From Spirochaetaceae bacterium (GTDB lineage: Bacteria > Spirochaetota > Spirochaetia > Treponematales > Breznakiellaceae), in NCBI GenBank assembly GCA_031279015.1, contig JAITJI010000102.1, forward strand, positions 1-64,000: a DNA stretch of 64,000 nucleotides. Reading direction: 5' to 3'. Positions within the stretch are counted from its first letter, which is position 1; each line of letters starts with the position of its first letter. The position numbers and the translations under genes were made by a program. Shown here in pieces: positions 19,813-29,750 of this stretch. Under the pieces are notes generated by a model, which had not been told where the DNA came from, did no database searches, and was given only the letters and a program-made list of their open reading frames with translations.

Positions 19813-20826
19813 GTGATGAAGAAATCAGGCCCCCTTTTGCTTGTTGTTATGCTCTGTTCTCTGGTGAGCCCCCTGGCGGTTTCTGCCCAGCGGCGGCTCA
19901 CCATAAAACTCGCCTCCCTGGTCCCCGAACGATCCGTCTGGGGGGAAAAGCTGATACAGATAGCCGCTGAATGGAACAGGATAACCAATGGTGAGGTTGA
20001 GATGATCATCTCCCATAACGGTGTCGCAGGTTCCGAGGAGACGGTACTGAAAAAACTCAACGCCAACCAGATACAGGCTGCGGTGTTTACCTCCTTCGGG
20101 CTCAACCAGATCAGCCCGGAAATAATGACCCTGAGTTGTCCCTTCTTCATCCGTAACGATGAAGAATTGGAGCGGGTGCTGGAGGGGTTAAAGCCGGAAC
20201 TGGAGGCGAAGATTAACGAAAAAAACTATGTCATGCTGGCCTGGTCAAAGGCCGGCTGGGTTAATTTATTTTCCCGGAATCCGGTTTTTGTTCCCGCCGA
20301 CTTAAAACGGCAAAAATTGGGAACCCCTCCAAGCGAACCCAAGCTGACCCAGGCCTTTAATTCCATGGGATTCCGTCTGGTTGCGATGGATATGCAGGAT
20401 GTGCAGGTCAAGCTTGCCAGCGGCATGATCGATGCGGTGTACCAGAGTCCTGCGGCGGTGGCGGCTTATCAGATCTTCGGGGTGGCAAAGAACATGGCCT
20501 CCATAAAGATTGCGCCCTTCATGGGGGGCATTGTGATAAACCAGCCCGCCTGGCGGAGAATCCCCGAGCGGTACAAACCGGAATTGATACAGGTTACCCG
20601 GCAGATCGCCAGGGAACTGGACGTATCCATACTGGATCTTGAAGAGCGGGCTATTTCTACCATGGTTAAAAATGGTCTCATAATTAACCGCTTGAACCCT
20701 GAGCAGGAACAGCTCTGGTATAACGAAACAGAGCGGGCCATGCCCGGTCTCCTGGGAACCACCTTTGACCGGGATATCTATCAGAAAGTTGATGTTATAT
20801 TGAAGAATCACCGGAACGGGCGGTAG
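19813..20826 (+). CDS. TRAP transporter substrate-binding protein (DctP/TatP)
   Basis: Signal peptide, LTIKLASLVPERSVWGEKL..., GMIDAVYQSP. Confidence 0.85.
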   Translation: MMKKSGPLLLVVMLCSLVSPLAVSAQRRLTIKLASLVPERSVWGEKLIQIAAEWNRITNGEVEMIISHNGVAGSEETVLKKLNANQIQAAVFTSFGLNQISPEIMTLSCPFFIRNDEELERVLEGLKPELEAKINEKNYVMLAWSKAGWVNLFSRNPVFVPADLKRQKLGTPPSEPKLTQAFNSMGFRLVAMDMQDVQVKLASGMIDAVYQSPAAVAAYQIFGVAKNMASIKIAPFMGGIVINQPAWRRIPERYKPELIQVTRQIARELDVSILDLEERAISTMVKNGLIINRLNPEQEQLWYNETERAMPGLLGTTFDRDIYQKVDVILKNHRNGR

Positions 20827-20830
20827 TTCC

Positions 20831-22699
20831 ATGGGGAACAGACGATTCTCCCCGGAAACCATCGGAGGGGTCCTTGAGCGGGGCATCTGTTATCTGTCCC
20901 TTCTCCTCCTCGCCCTGGTACCCGTGGCGGAGGTATTTGCCCGGCAGTTTAAGACCGGTATCCCTTCGGCCTCCCCAATCATGACCCATCTGCTCCTGGT
21001 GGCAGGTTTCCTGGCGGCAATGATCGCCACCAAAGAGGGGGAGCATCTCTCCGTTGCCATTGTGCAGTACATCCCCGGGGAACGGGTGAAAAGAAACCTG
21101 GCGGCTGTTACCAGTCTTGTTTCGGTGTTCGTTTCCGTCATCCTTGTCTGGAGTTCCCTCTCCTTTATCAGGATATGTCTTTCCGGCCAGTTGATCGGCT
21201 TTATCCCGGACCGGATCTTTGCCCTGGTGATGCCCGTCGGTTTTGCGGTAATGACCTTCCGCTTTGTCCGGCTTTCCCCTCTGCGGGGTCCCGCCCGGCT
21301 CCTTCTGGCGGCGTCGATCCTCCTGGGGACCCTCTGTTCTCTTCCTGCCATCGCCAAGCTCATCTGGGAGTTTGATTCCCCCGATCCAATCTTCAATGCC
21401 ATCCTTGTTCTTGGCGACATTGCCGCCTTTATTAAAATTCCGGGGATCATCCTCCTCTGCCTCTCCGCCCTGGCAGGTTCCCCGATATTTACGATCATCA
21501 GCGGGATCGCCTTCCTCATCATCCAGTCCTCCGGGGGGGAGCCTGAAGCGGTTACTATTGAAATTTACACCGCCCTGACGGAATCGGATATCATCGCCAT
21601 CCCCCTGTTTACCCTGACGGGATTCTTCCTCTCCGAAAGCAAGGCCGGGGAGCGGCTGGTCCATACCTTCCGGAGCCTTTTCAACTGGATCCCCGGGGGT
21701 ATGATCATTGCCACGATGATACTCTGCGCCTTCTTTACCTCCTTCACCGGCGCCTCGGGGGTAACCATCCTGGCCCTGGGGGGCATCCTCTATACCATCC
21801 TGAAGGACAAGTTAAAATATCCGGAGGGGTTTACCGTGGGCCTATTGACCTCCGCCGGGGGCATCGGCCTCCTCTTTCCCCCCAGTCTGCCTATTATCCT
21901 GGTGGGGGCCGCCACCTACACCAATATCATCCATGTTTTTCTGGGGGCTATCATTCCCGGCAGCATCCTGGTCCTTGCCATGATCGTTTTTGGGATCATC
22001 GCATCGGTTAAGACCAGGATACCCCTGGAACCCTTCAGTATCAGGCGGGCCGGTTCAGGCCTCAGGGGATCCGCCTTTGAGATACTGTTGCCCTTTCTGC
22101 TTATCGGGGGTTACTTTTCCGGTGTCCTCTCCCTGGTGGAGATAGGCGCCGTGGCGGTGGTGTATGTGTTTGTGGTGGAGGTGTTGATCCACCGGGATAT
22201 TCCCCTGCGGGATCTACCCCGGGTGTTTTCCAAGGCTGTCCCCATAATTGGCGGAGTCCTGGCCATCCTCGCTATGGCTAAGGCCCTCTCTTACGCCATT
22301 GTGGACACTCAGCTTCCGGATAATCTTGCCCGCTGGCTCCAGAGCGCGGTGCAGTCCAAGTACGTTTTCCTCCTGCTCCTCAACCTGATTCTGCTGGTGG
22401 TGGGCTGTCTCATGGATATCTTTTCCGCAATCCTGGTGGTGCTTCCCCTGATAAGCCCCCTGGGACAAGCCTACGGCATCGATCCCGTCCATCTGGGCAT
22501 CATCTTCATCATCAATCTGGAAGTGGGATTCCTCACACCCCCGGTGGGGTTGAATCTCTTCCTCGCCAGCTACCGGTTTAAGAAGCCCTTTATAGAGATA
22601 TGCCGTTACGTCTGGCCCTTCCTCCTGATCCAGTTCACGGTGGTACTCCTGGTTACCTACGTCCCCTGGTTTTCCACCTTCCTGGTCCGGTTTTTTTAG
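20831..22699 (+). CDS. TRAP transporter permease, fused DctQ-DctM type
   Basis: N-terminal small-permease-like TM region followed by DctM motifs (FTLTGFFLSESKAGERLV, FTGASGVTILALGGIL, TPPVGLNLFLAS). Confidence 0.85.
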   Translation: MGNRRFSPETIGGVLERGICYLSLLLLALVPVAEVFARQFKTGIPSASPIMTHLLLVAGFLAAMIATKEGEHLSVAIVQYIPGERVKRNLAAVTSLVSVFVSVILVWSSLSFIRICLSGQLIGFIPDRIFALVMPVGFAVMTFRFVRLSPLRGPARLLLAASILLGTLCSLPAIAKLIWEFDSPDPIFNAILVLGDIAAFIKIPGIILLCLSALAGSPIFTIISGIAFLIIQSSGGEPEAVTIEIYTALTESDIIAIPLFTLTGFFLSESKAGERLVHTFRSLFNWIPGGMIIATMILCAFFTSFTGASGVTILALGGILYTILKDKLKYPEGFTVGLLTSAGGIGLLFPPSLPIILVGAATYTNIIHVFLGAIIPGSILVLAMIVFGIIASVKTRIPLEPFSIRRAGSGLRGSAFEILLPFLLIGGYFSGVLSLVEIGAVAVVYVFVVEVLIHRDIPLRDLPRVFSKAVPIIGGVLAILAMAKALSYAIVDTQLPDNLARWLQSAVQSKYVFLLLLNLILLVVGCLMDIFSAILVVLPLISPLGQAYGIDPVHLGIIFIINLEVGFLTPPVGLNLFLASYRFKKPFIEICRYVWPFLLIQFTVVLLVTYVPWFSTFLVRFF

Positions 22700-22748
22700 C
22701 GGGCCGGGTCTATCCCGGGATCATGAAAGCCCGCCTGCTGCCGGCAAC

Positions 22749-23822
22749 CTAGGGATTCTCCTTGAGCTCATGGAGTTCCTTGAGGTTCCGCAGCTTAAAG
22801 GTAGCCTTTTCCTGGATCTGCCGCACCCGCTCCCGGGTTATGCCCAAGAGCTTTCCCGTTTCCTCCAGGGTCAGGGGGCCTTCACCGGCAAGGCCGAAGC
22901 GCAGCTGGATGATCTTCATCTCCCGTTCGGAGAGGTGGGAGAGGATGTCCTCCATGGTTTCCTGGAGGGTCATGGAAAAGACCATCTCAAAAGGCTCCTC
23001 CATATTGTCATCCTTGATGAGATCCGCCAGGCGGGTCAGGTTCCCATCGTCCACAATGGTATCCAGACTGGTGGTTTCCTGGGAGAGCTTGACGATCTCC
23101 TTAACCTTTGCCAGAGGGATTCCCAGATAATCGGACAACTCCTCGTCACAGGGGTCCCGGCCCAGATCCTGGGTTAGCTGTTTTGCCACAAAGTAACATT
23201 TTTTTATGGTGTTCAGCATATGAATGGGGATACGGATAACCCGTCCCTTATCAGCAATGCTCTTGATAATAGCCTGGCGGATCCACCAGGTACCGTAGGT
23301 GGAAAACCGGCAGCCCCGGGTATAATCAAACCGTTCAACCGCCTCAATGAGGCCAATGTTACCTTCATCGATCAGATCCAGGAGGGACAGCCCCCGGTGC
23401 TGGTAGTTTTTAGCGATGGAGACCACGAGTCTGAGGTTGGAGTTGATCATCTTGTTTTTTTGATAGAGCAACAGGGAATCCAGAGTCTGCCGCTGTTTTT
23501 TATAGGCATCCTGATCCTCATATTCCGGATACACCTCATCAAGTTCCCTGATCTGTGCCCGGATGGTGACGATCTTTTCCCCTATAAGCTGTTCCTCCTG
23601 AACCGTAAGGAGGGGGAATTTTGAAATTTGTTTGAAGTACAAGGCCAGAGGGTCCGTCTCTCTGATAGCTTTTGACCTTTTGGGAGTTTTGGGGGCATGA
23701 GCATTTTGTACCCGTTTGTTTATTCGGCGTTTCTCCGATTCCTGCCCATTCATACGATGTACTGCCCCTTTCTTATTGCCAACACTCATCAATGTATCAT
23801 TATTAACTGTTGTTTTTGACAT
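22749..23822 (-). CDS. RNA polymerase sigma-70 family factor (RpoD/RpoS-like)
   Basis: DPLALYFKQISKFPLLT, NLRLVVSIAKNYQHRGLSLLDLIDEGNIGLIEAVERFDYTRGCRFSTYGTWWIRQAI, LTLEETGKLLGITRERVRQIQ. Confidence 0.95.
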   Translation of the reverse strand: MSKTTVNNDTLMSVGNKKGAVHRMNGQESEKRRINKRVQNAHAPKTPKRSKAIRETDPLALYFKQISKFPLLTVQEEQLIGEKIVTIRAQIRELDEVYPEYEDQDAYKKQRQTLDSLLLYQKNKMINSNLRLVVSIAKNYQHRGLSLLDLIDEGNIGLIEAVERFDYTRGCRFSTYGTWWIRQAIIKSIADKGRVIRIPIHMLNTIKKCYFVAKQLTQDLGRDPCDEELSDYLGIPLAKVKEIVKLSQETTSLDTIVDDGNLTRLADLIKDDNMEEPFEMVFSMTLQETMEDILSHLSEREMKIIQLRFGLAGEGPLTLEETGKLLGITRERVRQIQEKATFKLRNLKELHELKENP

Positions 23823-23884
23823 AATATCACCTTTTCTATTTTTTTTCTATTTTTTTTGAGAAAATCAAAATCCCTTCAACAAAA

Positions 23885-24859
23885 TCAGGCCCTGGGAGCC
23901 TTTGCGGGATCTATCGGAGCATTGCTGCGGTATACCAGAAAGAAGAGTTGCGGTTTTACAGAAACCGCATCGATTCCCAGCTTTCCCACTTCGGTACCCG
24001 GAACAACCCGATCTCCCTCTTTTACCGACAGACTTTCACATCCACCGTATACGTATAGATAACCTCCTGTCATCTGAACTATAGCGACCTTGCCGAATCC
24101 GCGGTAAGGTCCGGCCGATACAACGGTTCCCTGGGTAAGGCTCTTGACGGATTCTCTTTGTTCGCCCAGCAGAACCACTCCATACAGTTTACCCGTCATA
24201 TACATGACTTCTTTTGCGCTTATGGGCCATCGAATCGAAGGGTCCACCTTTCCCGTCACGGTAAACCGCGGGGCTGCCGGGGCAGGGCCGCCGGTTTTTT
24301 CATCCCTTGTTCCGGCAGTTTCGGTCCCCAGAGTTTCGGTCCCGGGATTCGCCGCCGGAACGATCTTTGCAGGACCTGTCTCCGGAACGTTTGCCCCGGC
24401 TTCCGCCGATCTTCCCTCCGTCCCTGCGCCCTTTCCGGGGTCGGTCTTTGGGACGCTTCCTGAAGCAATCCCCGCCGGGGGGATCTTGAGGAGATCCCCT
24501 TCCTTAAGGACATAGGTATCCGCAAAGTTATTCACCTGGCGGATACTATCTACCGTGGTCCCGTAGCGCCGGGCTATTCCGTAGAGAGTTTCCCCCTTGG
24601 AGACCTGGTATTCGGCAAAATCCCCGCCGGTCCTTACGCCGGTCTCCTGAAGGGGGATCCGGAGCCGTTGTCCCGTCTGTATACGGCGCGGGTCCCTGAT
24701 GCCGTTCAGGCTGAGAATATCCTGCTGCTTAACGCCGTAGGAACGGGCTATGGAATAGATCGTTTCCCCCTTCTGTATAATATGAGTCACATCCTGAGCT
24801 GCAATAGACATTACGCCCATGAACAACAGGAAACATAAAAAACAATATCGGACATTCAT
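23885..24859 (-). CDS. Double-LysM protein with degenerate M23/LytM C-terminal domain
   Basis: THIIQKGETIYSIARSYGV and YQVSKGETLYGIARRYGT are LysM repeats; C-terminal VVSAGPYRGFGKVAIVQMTGGYLYVYGG...PQLFFLVYR is M23-like. Confidence 0.8.
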   Translation of the reverse strand: MNVRYCFLCFLLFMGVMSIAAQDVTHIIQKGETIYSIARSYGVKQQDILSLNGIRDPRRIQTGQRLRIPLQETGVRTGGDFAEYQVSKGETLYGIARRYGTTVDSIRQVNNFADTYVLKEGDLLKIPPAGIASGSVPKTDPGKGAGTEGRSAEAGANVPETGPAKIVPAANPGTETLGTETAGTRDEKTGGPAPAAPRFTVTGKVDPSIRWPISAKEVMYMTGKLYGVVLLGEQRESVKSLTQGTVVSAGPYRGFGKVAIVQMTGGYLYVYGGCESLSVKEGDRVVPGTEVGKLGIDAVSVKPQLFFLVYRSNAPIDPAKAPRA

Positions 24860-25038
24860 ATTGATACATTATCGGTATTTTTACCTGTTTTATGATTATA
24901 TCCACGGTCTCAATTAGAAAATTTATAGCCTATTTTCCCATACTATACAAGCCGTCGGCGCTGTTTTTATCCGTCTTCTCTAAATCGTATAAAAATAGTA
25001 CAAAAATTGTAATTAAAATACATTTTTTGGGGGTATCC

Positions 25039-25617
25039 ATGGGTTTTGAGATTGAAATAAAGGCTTGGGCGGACGATCCCGAAGGAATCGGGAGGCTGGT
25101 TTCCCGGTTTGCCAATTACGAAGGGGAATTCCTCAGGGAAGATGCGTACTGGTTCAGGGGGGAATCTGCCGCCGCCAAGACCGCCGGAATCCCGGTAACA
25201 GACATACGGATCCGGAACGAATGTTGTACCGATCCCCAGGGAAGGCTTCGCCGGACCGTATGGGTAACCTGTAAGACAAAGGAAGTCCGGGAAAGAGTGG
25301 AGGTAAACGATGAGCGGGAATTCGAGGTTTCCGACGGAGATGTATTTGCGGAATTCCTGGCCCGCCTGGGTTTTGAGCGGGGGCAGACGAAAACCAAACA
25401 GGGCCGGGTGTGGACATGGGAGGGTATTACGGCGGAGCTCACAGAGGTAAGGGATCTGGGCTGGTTTGTGGAACTGGAGATCATGGCAGATAACGACCGG
25501 CCGGAGACGGTGGCCGCCGCCCGGAGCAGGTTGTTGAATCTGCTGGGTAAACTGGGCATAGGGGAAGAAAAAATTGAAAGCCGATACTACAGGGAACTCT
25601 TGAATTTAAAGGGATAA
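25039..25617 (+). CDS. CYTH-domain protein (class IV adenylate cyclase CyaB-like / triphosphatase)
   Basis: FEIEIKAWADDPEG, DIRIRNECCTDPQGRLRRTVWVTCKTKE, ELTEVRDLGWFVELEIM. Confidence 0.8.
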   Translation: MGFEIEIKAWADDPEGIGRLVSRFANYEGEFLREDAYWFRGESAAAKTAGIPVTDIRIRNECCTDPQGRLRRTVWVTCKTKEVRERVEVNDEREFEVSDGDVFAEFLARLGFERGQTKTKQGRVWTWEGITAELTEVRDLGWFVELEIMADNDRPETVAAARSRLLNLLGKLGIGEEKIESRYYRELLNLKG

Positions 25618-25692
25618 ATTGGGTATGCTTTGTGTATATAGTAATTTGTTGATTTCCGTGAAGGGGAGTTAGCTGAAAAACCGGGAGGTTCT

Positions 25693-25953
25693 ATGACCAT
25701 AATTGAAATGTTGGAGCAAAGTGGGGCGCTTACCCTGCTCGGCATGGGAGTTGTGTTTAGTTTTCTGATTATTATGATTGTTTGTGTCAGCCTGGTCGGT
25801 AAGTTGATCCATGCAATGGGTTTGGACAAGGATGTTGGAGCCCCGGTAAATGCCGGCGTTCTCCCCGCCGGATCCGTAAACAAGGCCGATAATGGCGCCG
25901 TAACGGCGGCAATAACGGCGGCGGTTAACGAATACCGCAAAACGAATTCTTAA
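25693..25953 (+). CDS. oadG: Oxaloacetate decarboxylase gamma subunit
   Basis: Short one-TM protein (GALTLLGMGVVFSFLIIMIVCVSLVGKLI) directly upstream of oadA. Confidence 0.85.
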   Translation: MTIIEMLEQSGALTLLGMGVVFSFLIIMIVCVSLVGKLIHAMGLDKDVGAPVNAGVLPAGSVNKADNGAVTAAITAAVNEYRKTNS

Positions 25954-25972
25954 AAGACAGGAGCTTCTTTGT

Positions 25973-28045
25973 ATGGCTAAAGTAAAACTGACGGACCTTG
26001 TATTACGGGATGCCCATCAATCCCTCTTTGCTACTCGTATGGTTACTTCTGACATGCTTCCGGTTTGTGATAAGCTGGACAAGGTTGGATTTTTTGCCCT
26101 GGTAGCCTGGGGTGGGGCTACCTTCGATTCCTGTATCCGCTTTTTGAACGAAGACCCTTGGGAGCGGCTCAAAAAACTCAAGGCCGCCCTTCCCAACACG
26201 AAGATCATGATGCTGCTGCGGGGTCAGAACCTGCTGGGTTACCGGCACTACGCCGATGATGTGGTGGCGAAATTTGTGGAATACGCCGCCAAAGACGGGG
26301 TGGATATTTTCCGTATCTTTGATGCGGTGAACGATCCCCGGAACTTCGAGGCCGCTACTGCGGCGGCAAAGAAAACCGGCAAGCATATTCAGGCCGCTAT
26401 TTCCTATGCGGTGACTCCCTTCCATACTATTGAAAAATACGCGGAACTGGCCAGGCAGTACGCCGGCATCGGCGCTGATTCCATCGCCATCAAGGACATG
26501 TCGGGGCTTCTCAAGCCCTATGTGGCCTACGATTTGGTAAAGGCGATTAAGAAGGTGACGGACCTTCCCATTGAGATTCACTCCCACGCTACCACCGGCA
26601 TGTCCGTGGCGACCCTCACCAAGGCCGCGGAGGCGGGGGCGGAGATCCTGGACACGGTGATCTCCTCCCTGGCCATGGGTACCAGCCACAGTCCCACGGA
26701 AACCATGGTGGAGATCTTTAAGGGCACCGAATACGACACGGGCCTGGATACCAAGCTGCTGCTGGAAATTGCCGCCTACTTTCGGGAGGTCCGGAAAAAC
26801 TATAAGAAATTCGAGTCCAGCTTTCTGGGGGCCGACACCCGGATCCTGGTATCCCAGGTACCCGGAGGGATGCTCTCCAACCTGGAAAGCCAGCTCAAGG
26901 AGCAGGGGGCTTCCGATAAAATCGACGAGGTCTTGAAAGAGATCGCCGTGGTGCAGAAAGACGCGGGGTATCCGCCTCTGGTAACCCCCACCAGCCAGAT
27001 TGTGGGCACCCAGGCGGTGTTTAACGTCCTCTTTGGCCGCTACAACCGGCTTTCCGGGGAATTCCAGGATCTGATGGCGGGTAAATACGGCGCCTGTCCG
27101 GCCCCCAAAAACGCCGAGGTGGTGAAAAAGGCCCTGGAGGGCCTCAAGATGGAACAGGAGATCACCCACCGGCCGGCGGATGATATTCCTCCTGAATACG
27201 ATAAGCTGGAAGGGGAAGCGAAAAAACTCCTGGGAACCGAAACGGTCAGCGTGGAAGACGTGCTGACCCTGGCCATGTTCCCCAAGGTGGCTCCGGGCTT
27301 CTTCAAAAAGCGGGCCGAAGGGCCGGTGGTCTTCAAACCCGAGGCCGAGGCTCCAGCCTCCCCGGCGGGGGGTTCTGCCCCGGCGGGGGGCGGCGCGGCT
27401 TCCGGGCAGGCGGCCCGGTACACGGTGAACGTCAACGGGGCCAACTACAACGTGGTGGTGGCCCCTGCGGGGATGGTGGCGATAACCGCAGCCCCCGGCG
27501 GGAGCGGCGCCTCCCCCGCTGCCTCCTCCGGCAGCGTGGCGATTCCCGCGCCGGTGGCGGGGACCATCCTCCGCTACGCGGTGGATGAGGGCGCGGAGGT
27601 TGCGGCGGGCCAGACGGTGATCATCATCGAGTCCATGAAAATGGAACTGGAGATCAAGGCTACCGCCGGGGGGAAAATTCACTTTTTGGTTCCCCCGGGA
27701 ACCCAGGTGGCAGCCCAGCAGCCCGTGGCGGAATTGAGCGGTGTGGCCGGCGCGGCCCCGGCTCCTGTTCCGGCGGCGGAAGCCTCCCCTGTGCAAGCGG
27801 GTTCTTCCCCGGCTCCTTCGGCGTCCGGTACGGGCGGCACGGTGGTTCCCGCGCCGGTGGCGGGGACTATTCTCCGTTATGCGGTGAATGAGGGGGCCCG
27901 GGCGGCCGCCGGGGACACCATCATCATCATCGAGTCCATGAAAATGGAACTGGAAATCAAGGCCACCGCCGCGGGAGCGGTTCACTTCCTGGTTCCCCCC
28001 GGAACCCAGGTGGCCTCCCAGCAGCCCATCGCGGAGATCGGGTAA
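25973..28045 (+). CDS. oadA: Oxaloacetate decarboxylase alpha subunit with two tandem biotinyl domains
   Basis: LTDLVLRDAHQSLFATRMVTSDMLP carboxyltransferase domain; two copies of IIIESMKMELEIKAT. Confidence 0.95.
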   Translation: MAKVKLTDLVLRDAHQSLFATRMVTSDMLPVCDKLDKVGFFALVAWGGATFDSCIRFLNEDPWERLKKLKAALPNTKIMMLLRGQNLLGYRHYADDVVAKFVEYAAKDGVDIFRIFDAVNDPRNFEAATAAAKKTGKHIQAAISYAVTPFHTIEKYAELARQYAGIGADSIAIKDMSGLLKPYVAYDLVKAIKKVTDLPIEIHSHATTGMSVATLTKAAEAGAEILDTVISSLAMGTSHSPTETMVEIFKGTEYDTGLDTKLLLEIAAYFREVRKNYKKFESSFLGADTRILVSQVPGGMLSNLESQLKEQGASDKIDEVLKEIAVVQKDAGYPPLVTPTSQIVGTQAVFNVLFGRYNRLSGEFQDLMAGKYGACPAPKNAEVVKKALEGLKMEQEITHRPADDIPPEYDKLEGEAKKLLGTETVSVEDVLTLAMFPKVAPGFFKKRAEGPVVFKPEAEAPASPAGGSAPAGGGAASGQAARYTVNVNGANYNVVVAPAGMVAITAAPGGSGASPAASSGSVAIPAPVAGTILRYAVDEGAEVAAGQTVIIIESMKMELEIKATAGGKIHFLVPPGTQVAAQQPVAELSGVAGAAPAPVPAAEASPVQAGSSPAPSASGTGGTVVPAPVAGTILRYAVNEGARAAAGDTIIIIESMKMELEIKATAAGAVHFLVPPGTQVASQQPIAEIG

Positions 28046-28072
28046 TTAGCCCGCAGGAAAAAGGATACCATT

Positions 28073-29671
28073 ATGTCAGATATGAAAAAGAACCCGGCGC
28101 TGGTTACCAAAATATGTTTGTTGCTGGTGATAGGCGCCTTTGTGTTTTCCTTCATGCCCCGGGTTCTGGCCCAGTCTTCGGAAGCTGCCGGGCCCCGGAA
28201 CGCGGAGGGGGGGGGACGGATTCCCGGTACGATGCTGGTTGCCCCCGCCGCGGGAACCATGCTCAGGTACGCGGTGGAGGAGGGGAGCGGCGTAAGCACG
28301 GGGACGGTGGTGGCCTATATCAGCGTCAACAATGTGGAGCAGCCCCTGACGGCCACATCCAAAGGGACGGTCCGTTTTTACGCGGCCCCCGGCGCGGCCT
28401 TTGCGGAAAAAGACCGGCTGGCGGAGATCGAAATTGTCCCCATCTCCTTTCGCAGTTTTGCCCGGAATATCGCCGAAACCACGGGCCTCTACGCCTTTAT
28501 CAAGGGTTCCGGTGAGAAGGGAACTCCCAAAACCGCCGTAACCCCCGCGGGGGAAACCATCAGGGTCTTCGGCTGGATGGAACTGCTCATGGTGGCGGTG
28601 GGTTTCCTCATCGTGTACCTTGGGGCGGTCAAGGGCTTTGAGCCCCTGCTTCTCATCCCCATCGGTTTCGGCACCATTTTTGCCAACGCCCCCTTTGCCG
28701 GTATGGGAAACCCCCCGCACGGGTTCCTCCATATCATCTACGAAAGCGGGGTGGGGAACGAATTTTTCCCCCTGATCATCTTCATGGGGATCGGGGCCAT
28801 GACCGATTTCGGCCCCCTGATTGCCAATCCCAAGACCGCGCTCTTGGGGGCCGCGGCCCAGTTCGGCGTATTCGGCACCCTTTTCGGTATTTCCCTGACC
28901 AACTCCCTGGCCGACAAACTGCCGGGCGTTTTGTTTAACCTCAAGGAAGCCTGTTCGGTGGCCATCATCGGCGGCGCCGACGGCCCCACCACAATCTACA
29001 TCTCGGCGAAGCTGGCTCCCCATCTTCTGGCCACCGTGGCGGTGGCGGCCTATTCCTACATGGCCCTGGTGCCCATCATCCAGCCGCCCATCATGAAGCT
29101 CCTCACCACCAAAAAAGAACGGCTCATCAGGATGAAGCAGCTCCGGCCCGTGGCTAAAGTGGAAAAGATTCTCTTCCCCCTGGTGGTCTTTGTCCTGTCC
29201 ATCCTCCTTATCCCCTCCGCGGCGCCCCTCATCGGCTGCCTTATGTTCGGGAACTTTATCCGGGAATGCGGGGCGGTGGAGCGGCTGTCCAAAACCCTCC
29301 AGAATGAGCTGATCAACATCGTGTCGATCTTCCTGTCCCTGGGGGTGGGAAGCCAGATGACCCCCGACCGCTTCCTGAATTCCAAGTCCCTGATTATCGT
29401 GGTCATGGGCCTCTTGGCCTTTTCCATCGCCACCGCCACGGGGATTCTGGTGGCTAAATTCATGAACCTGTTCCTCAAAGAGAAGATCAACCCCCTCATC
29501 GGTTCCGCCGGGGTTTCCGCGGTGCCTATGGCCGCCCGGGTTTCCAACAAGGTGGGTCTGGAGGCCGATCCGGGGAACTTCCTCCTGATGCACGCCATGG
29601 GCCCCAACGTTGCCGGGGTGATCGGAACCGCCATAGCGGCCGGGGTCATGATAGCCGTGTACGGGGGCTGA
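28073..29671 (+). CDS. oadB: Oxaloacetate decarboxylase beta subunit with N-terminal biotinyl-like extension
   Basis: [40 protein letters not shown] (OadB core), preceded by [27 protein letters not shown]. Confidence 0.95.
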   Translation: MSDMKKNPALVTKICLLLVIGAFVFSFMPRVLAQSSEAAGPRNAEGGGRIPGTMLVAPAAGTMLRYAVEEGSGVSTGTVVAYISVNNVEQPLTATSKGTVRFYAAPGAAFAEKDRLAEIEIVPISFRSFARNIAETTGLYAFIKGSGEKGTPKTAVTPAGETIRVFGWMELLMVAVGFLIVYLGAVKGFEPLLLIPIGFGTIFANAPFAGMGNPPHGFLHIIYESGVGNEFFPLIIFMGIGAMTDFGPLIANPKTALLGAAAQFGVFGTLFGISLTNSLADKLPGVLFNLKEACSVAIIGGADGPTTIYISAKLAPHLLATVAVAAYSYMALVPIIQPPIMKLLTTKKERLIRMKQLRPVAKVEKILFPLVVFVLSILLIPSAAPLIGCLMFGNFIRECGAVERLSKTLQNELINIVSIFLSLGVGSQMTPDRFLNSKSLIIVVMGLLAFSIATATGILVAKFMNLFLKEKINPLIGSAGVSAVPMAARVSNKVGLEADPGNFLLMHAMGPNVAGVIGTAIAAGVMIAVYGG

Positions 29672-29750
29672 GAAGCAAAGGCCGCGGTTCCGCCGGAACC
29701 GCCATAGCTGATCTATTGTCAGGACGGCTCCGGTAGTTCATTATAGATGT

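Noticed and set aside
22700-22735. GC-rich dyad GCGGGCCGGG...CCCGGG...GCCCGC between convergent genes
   Set aside because: Could be a bidirectional terminator, but it has no U-tract, so not called.
26003-27985. 660-aa antisense ORF opposite oadA
   Set aside because: Shadow ORF in GC-rich coding sequence; low-complexity G/H/R-rich translation and no motifs.
28076-29593. 505-aa antisense ORF opposite oadB
   Set aside because: Shadow of a confident OadB gene; His/Gly/Asp-rich nonsense composition.
29684-29702. GCGGTTCC-GCC-GGAACCGC hairpin after oadB
   Set aside because: Perfect hairpin without a following T-run; terminator status uncertain.
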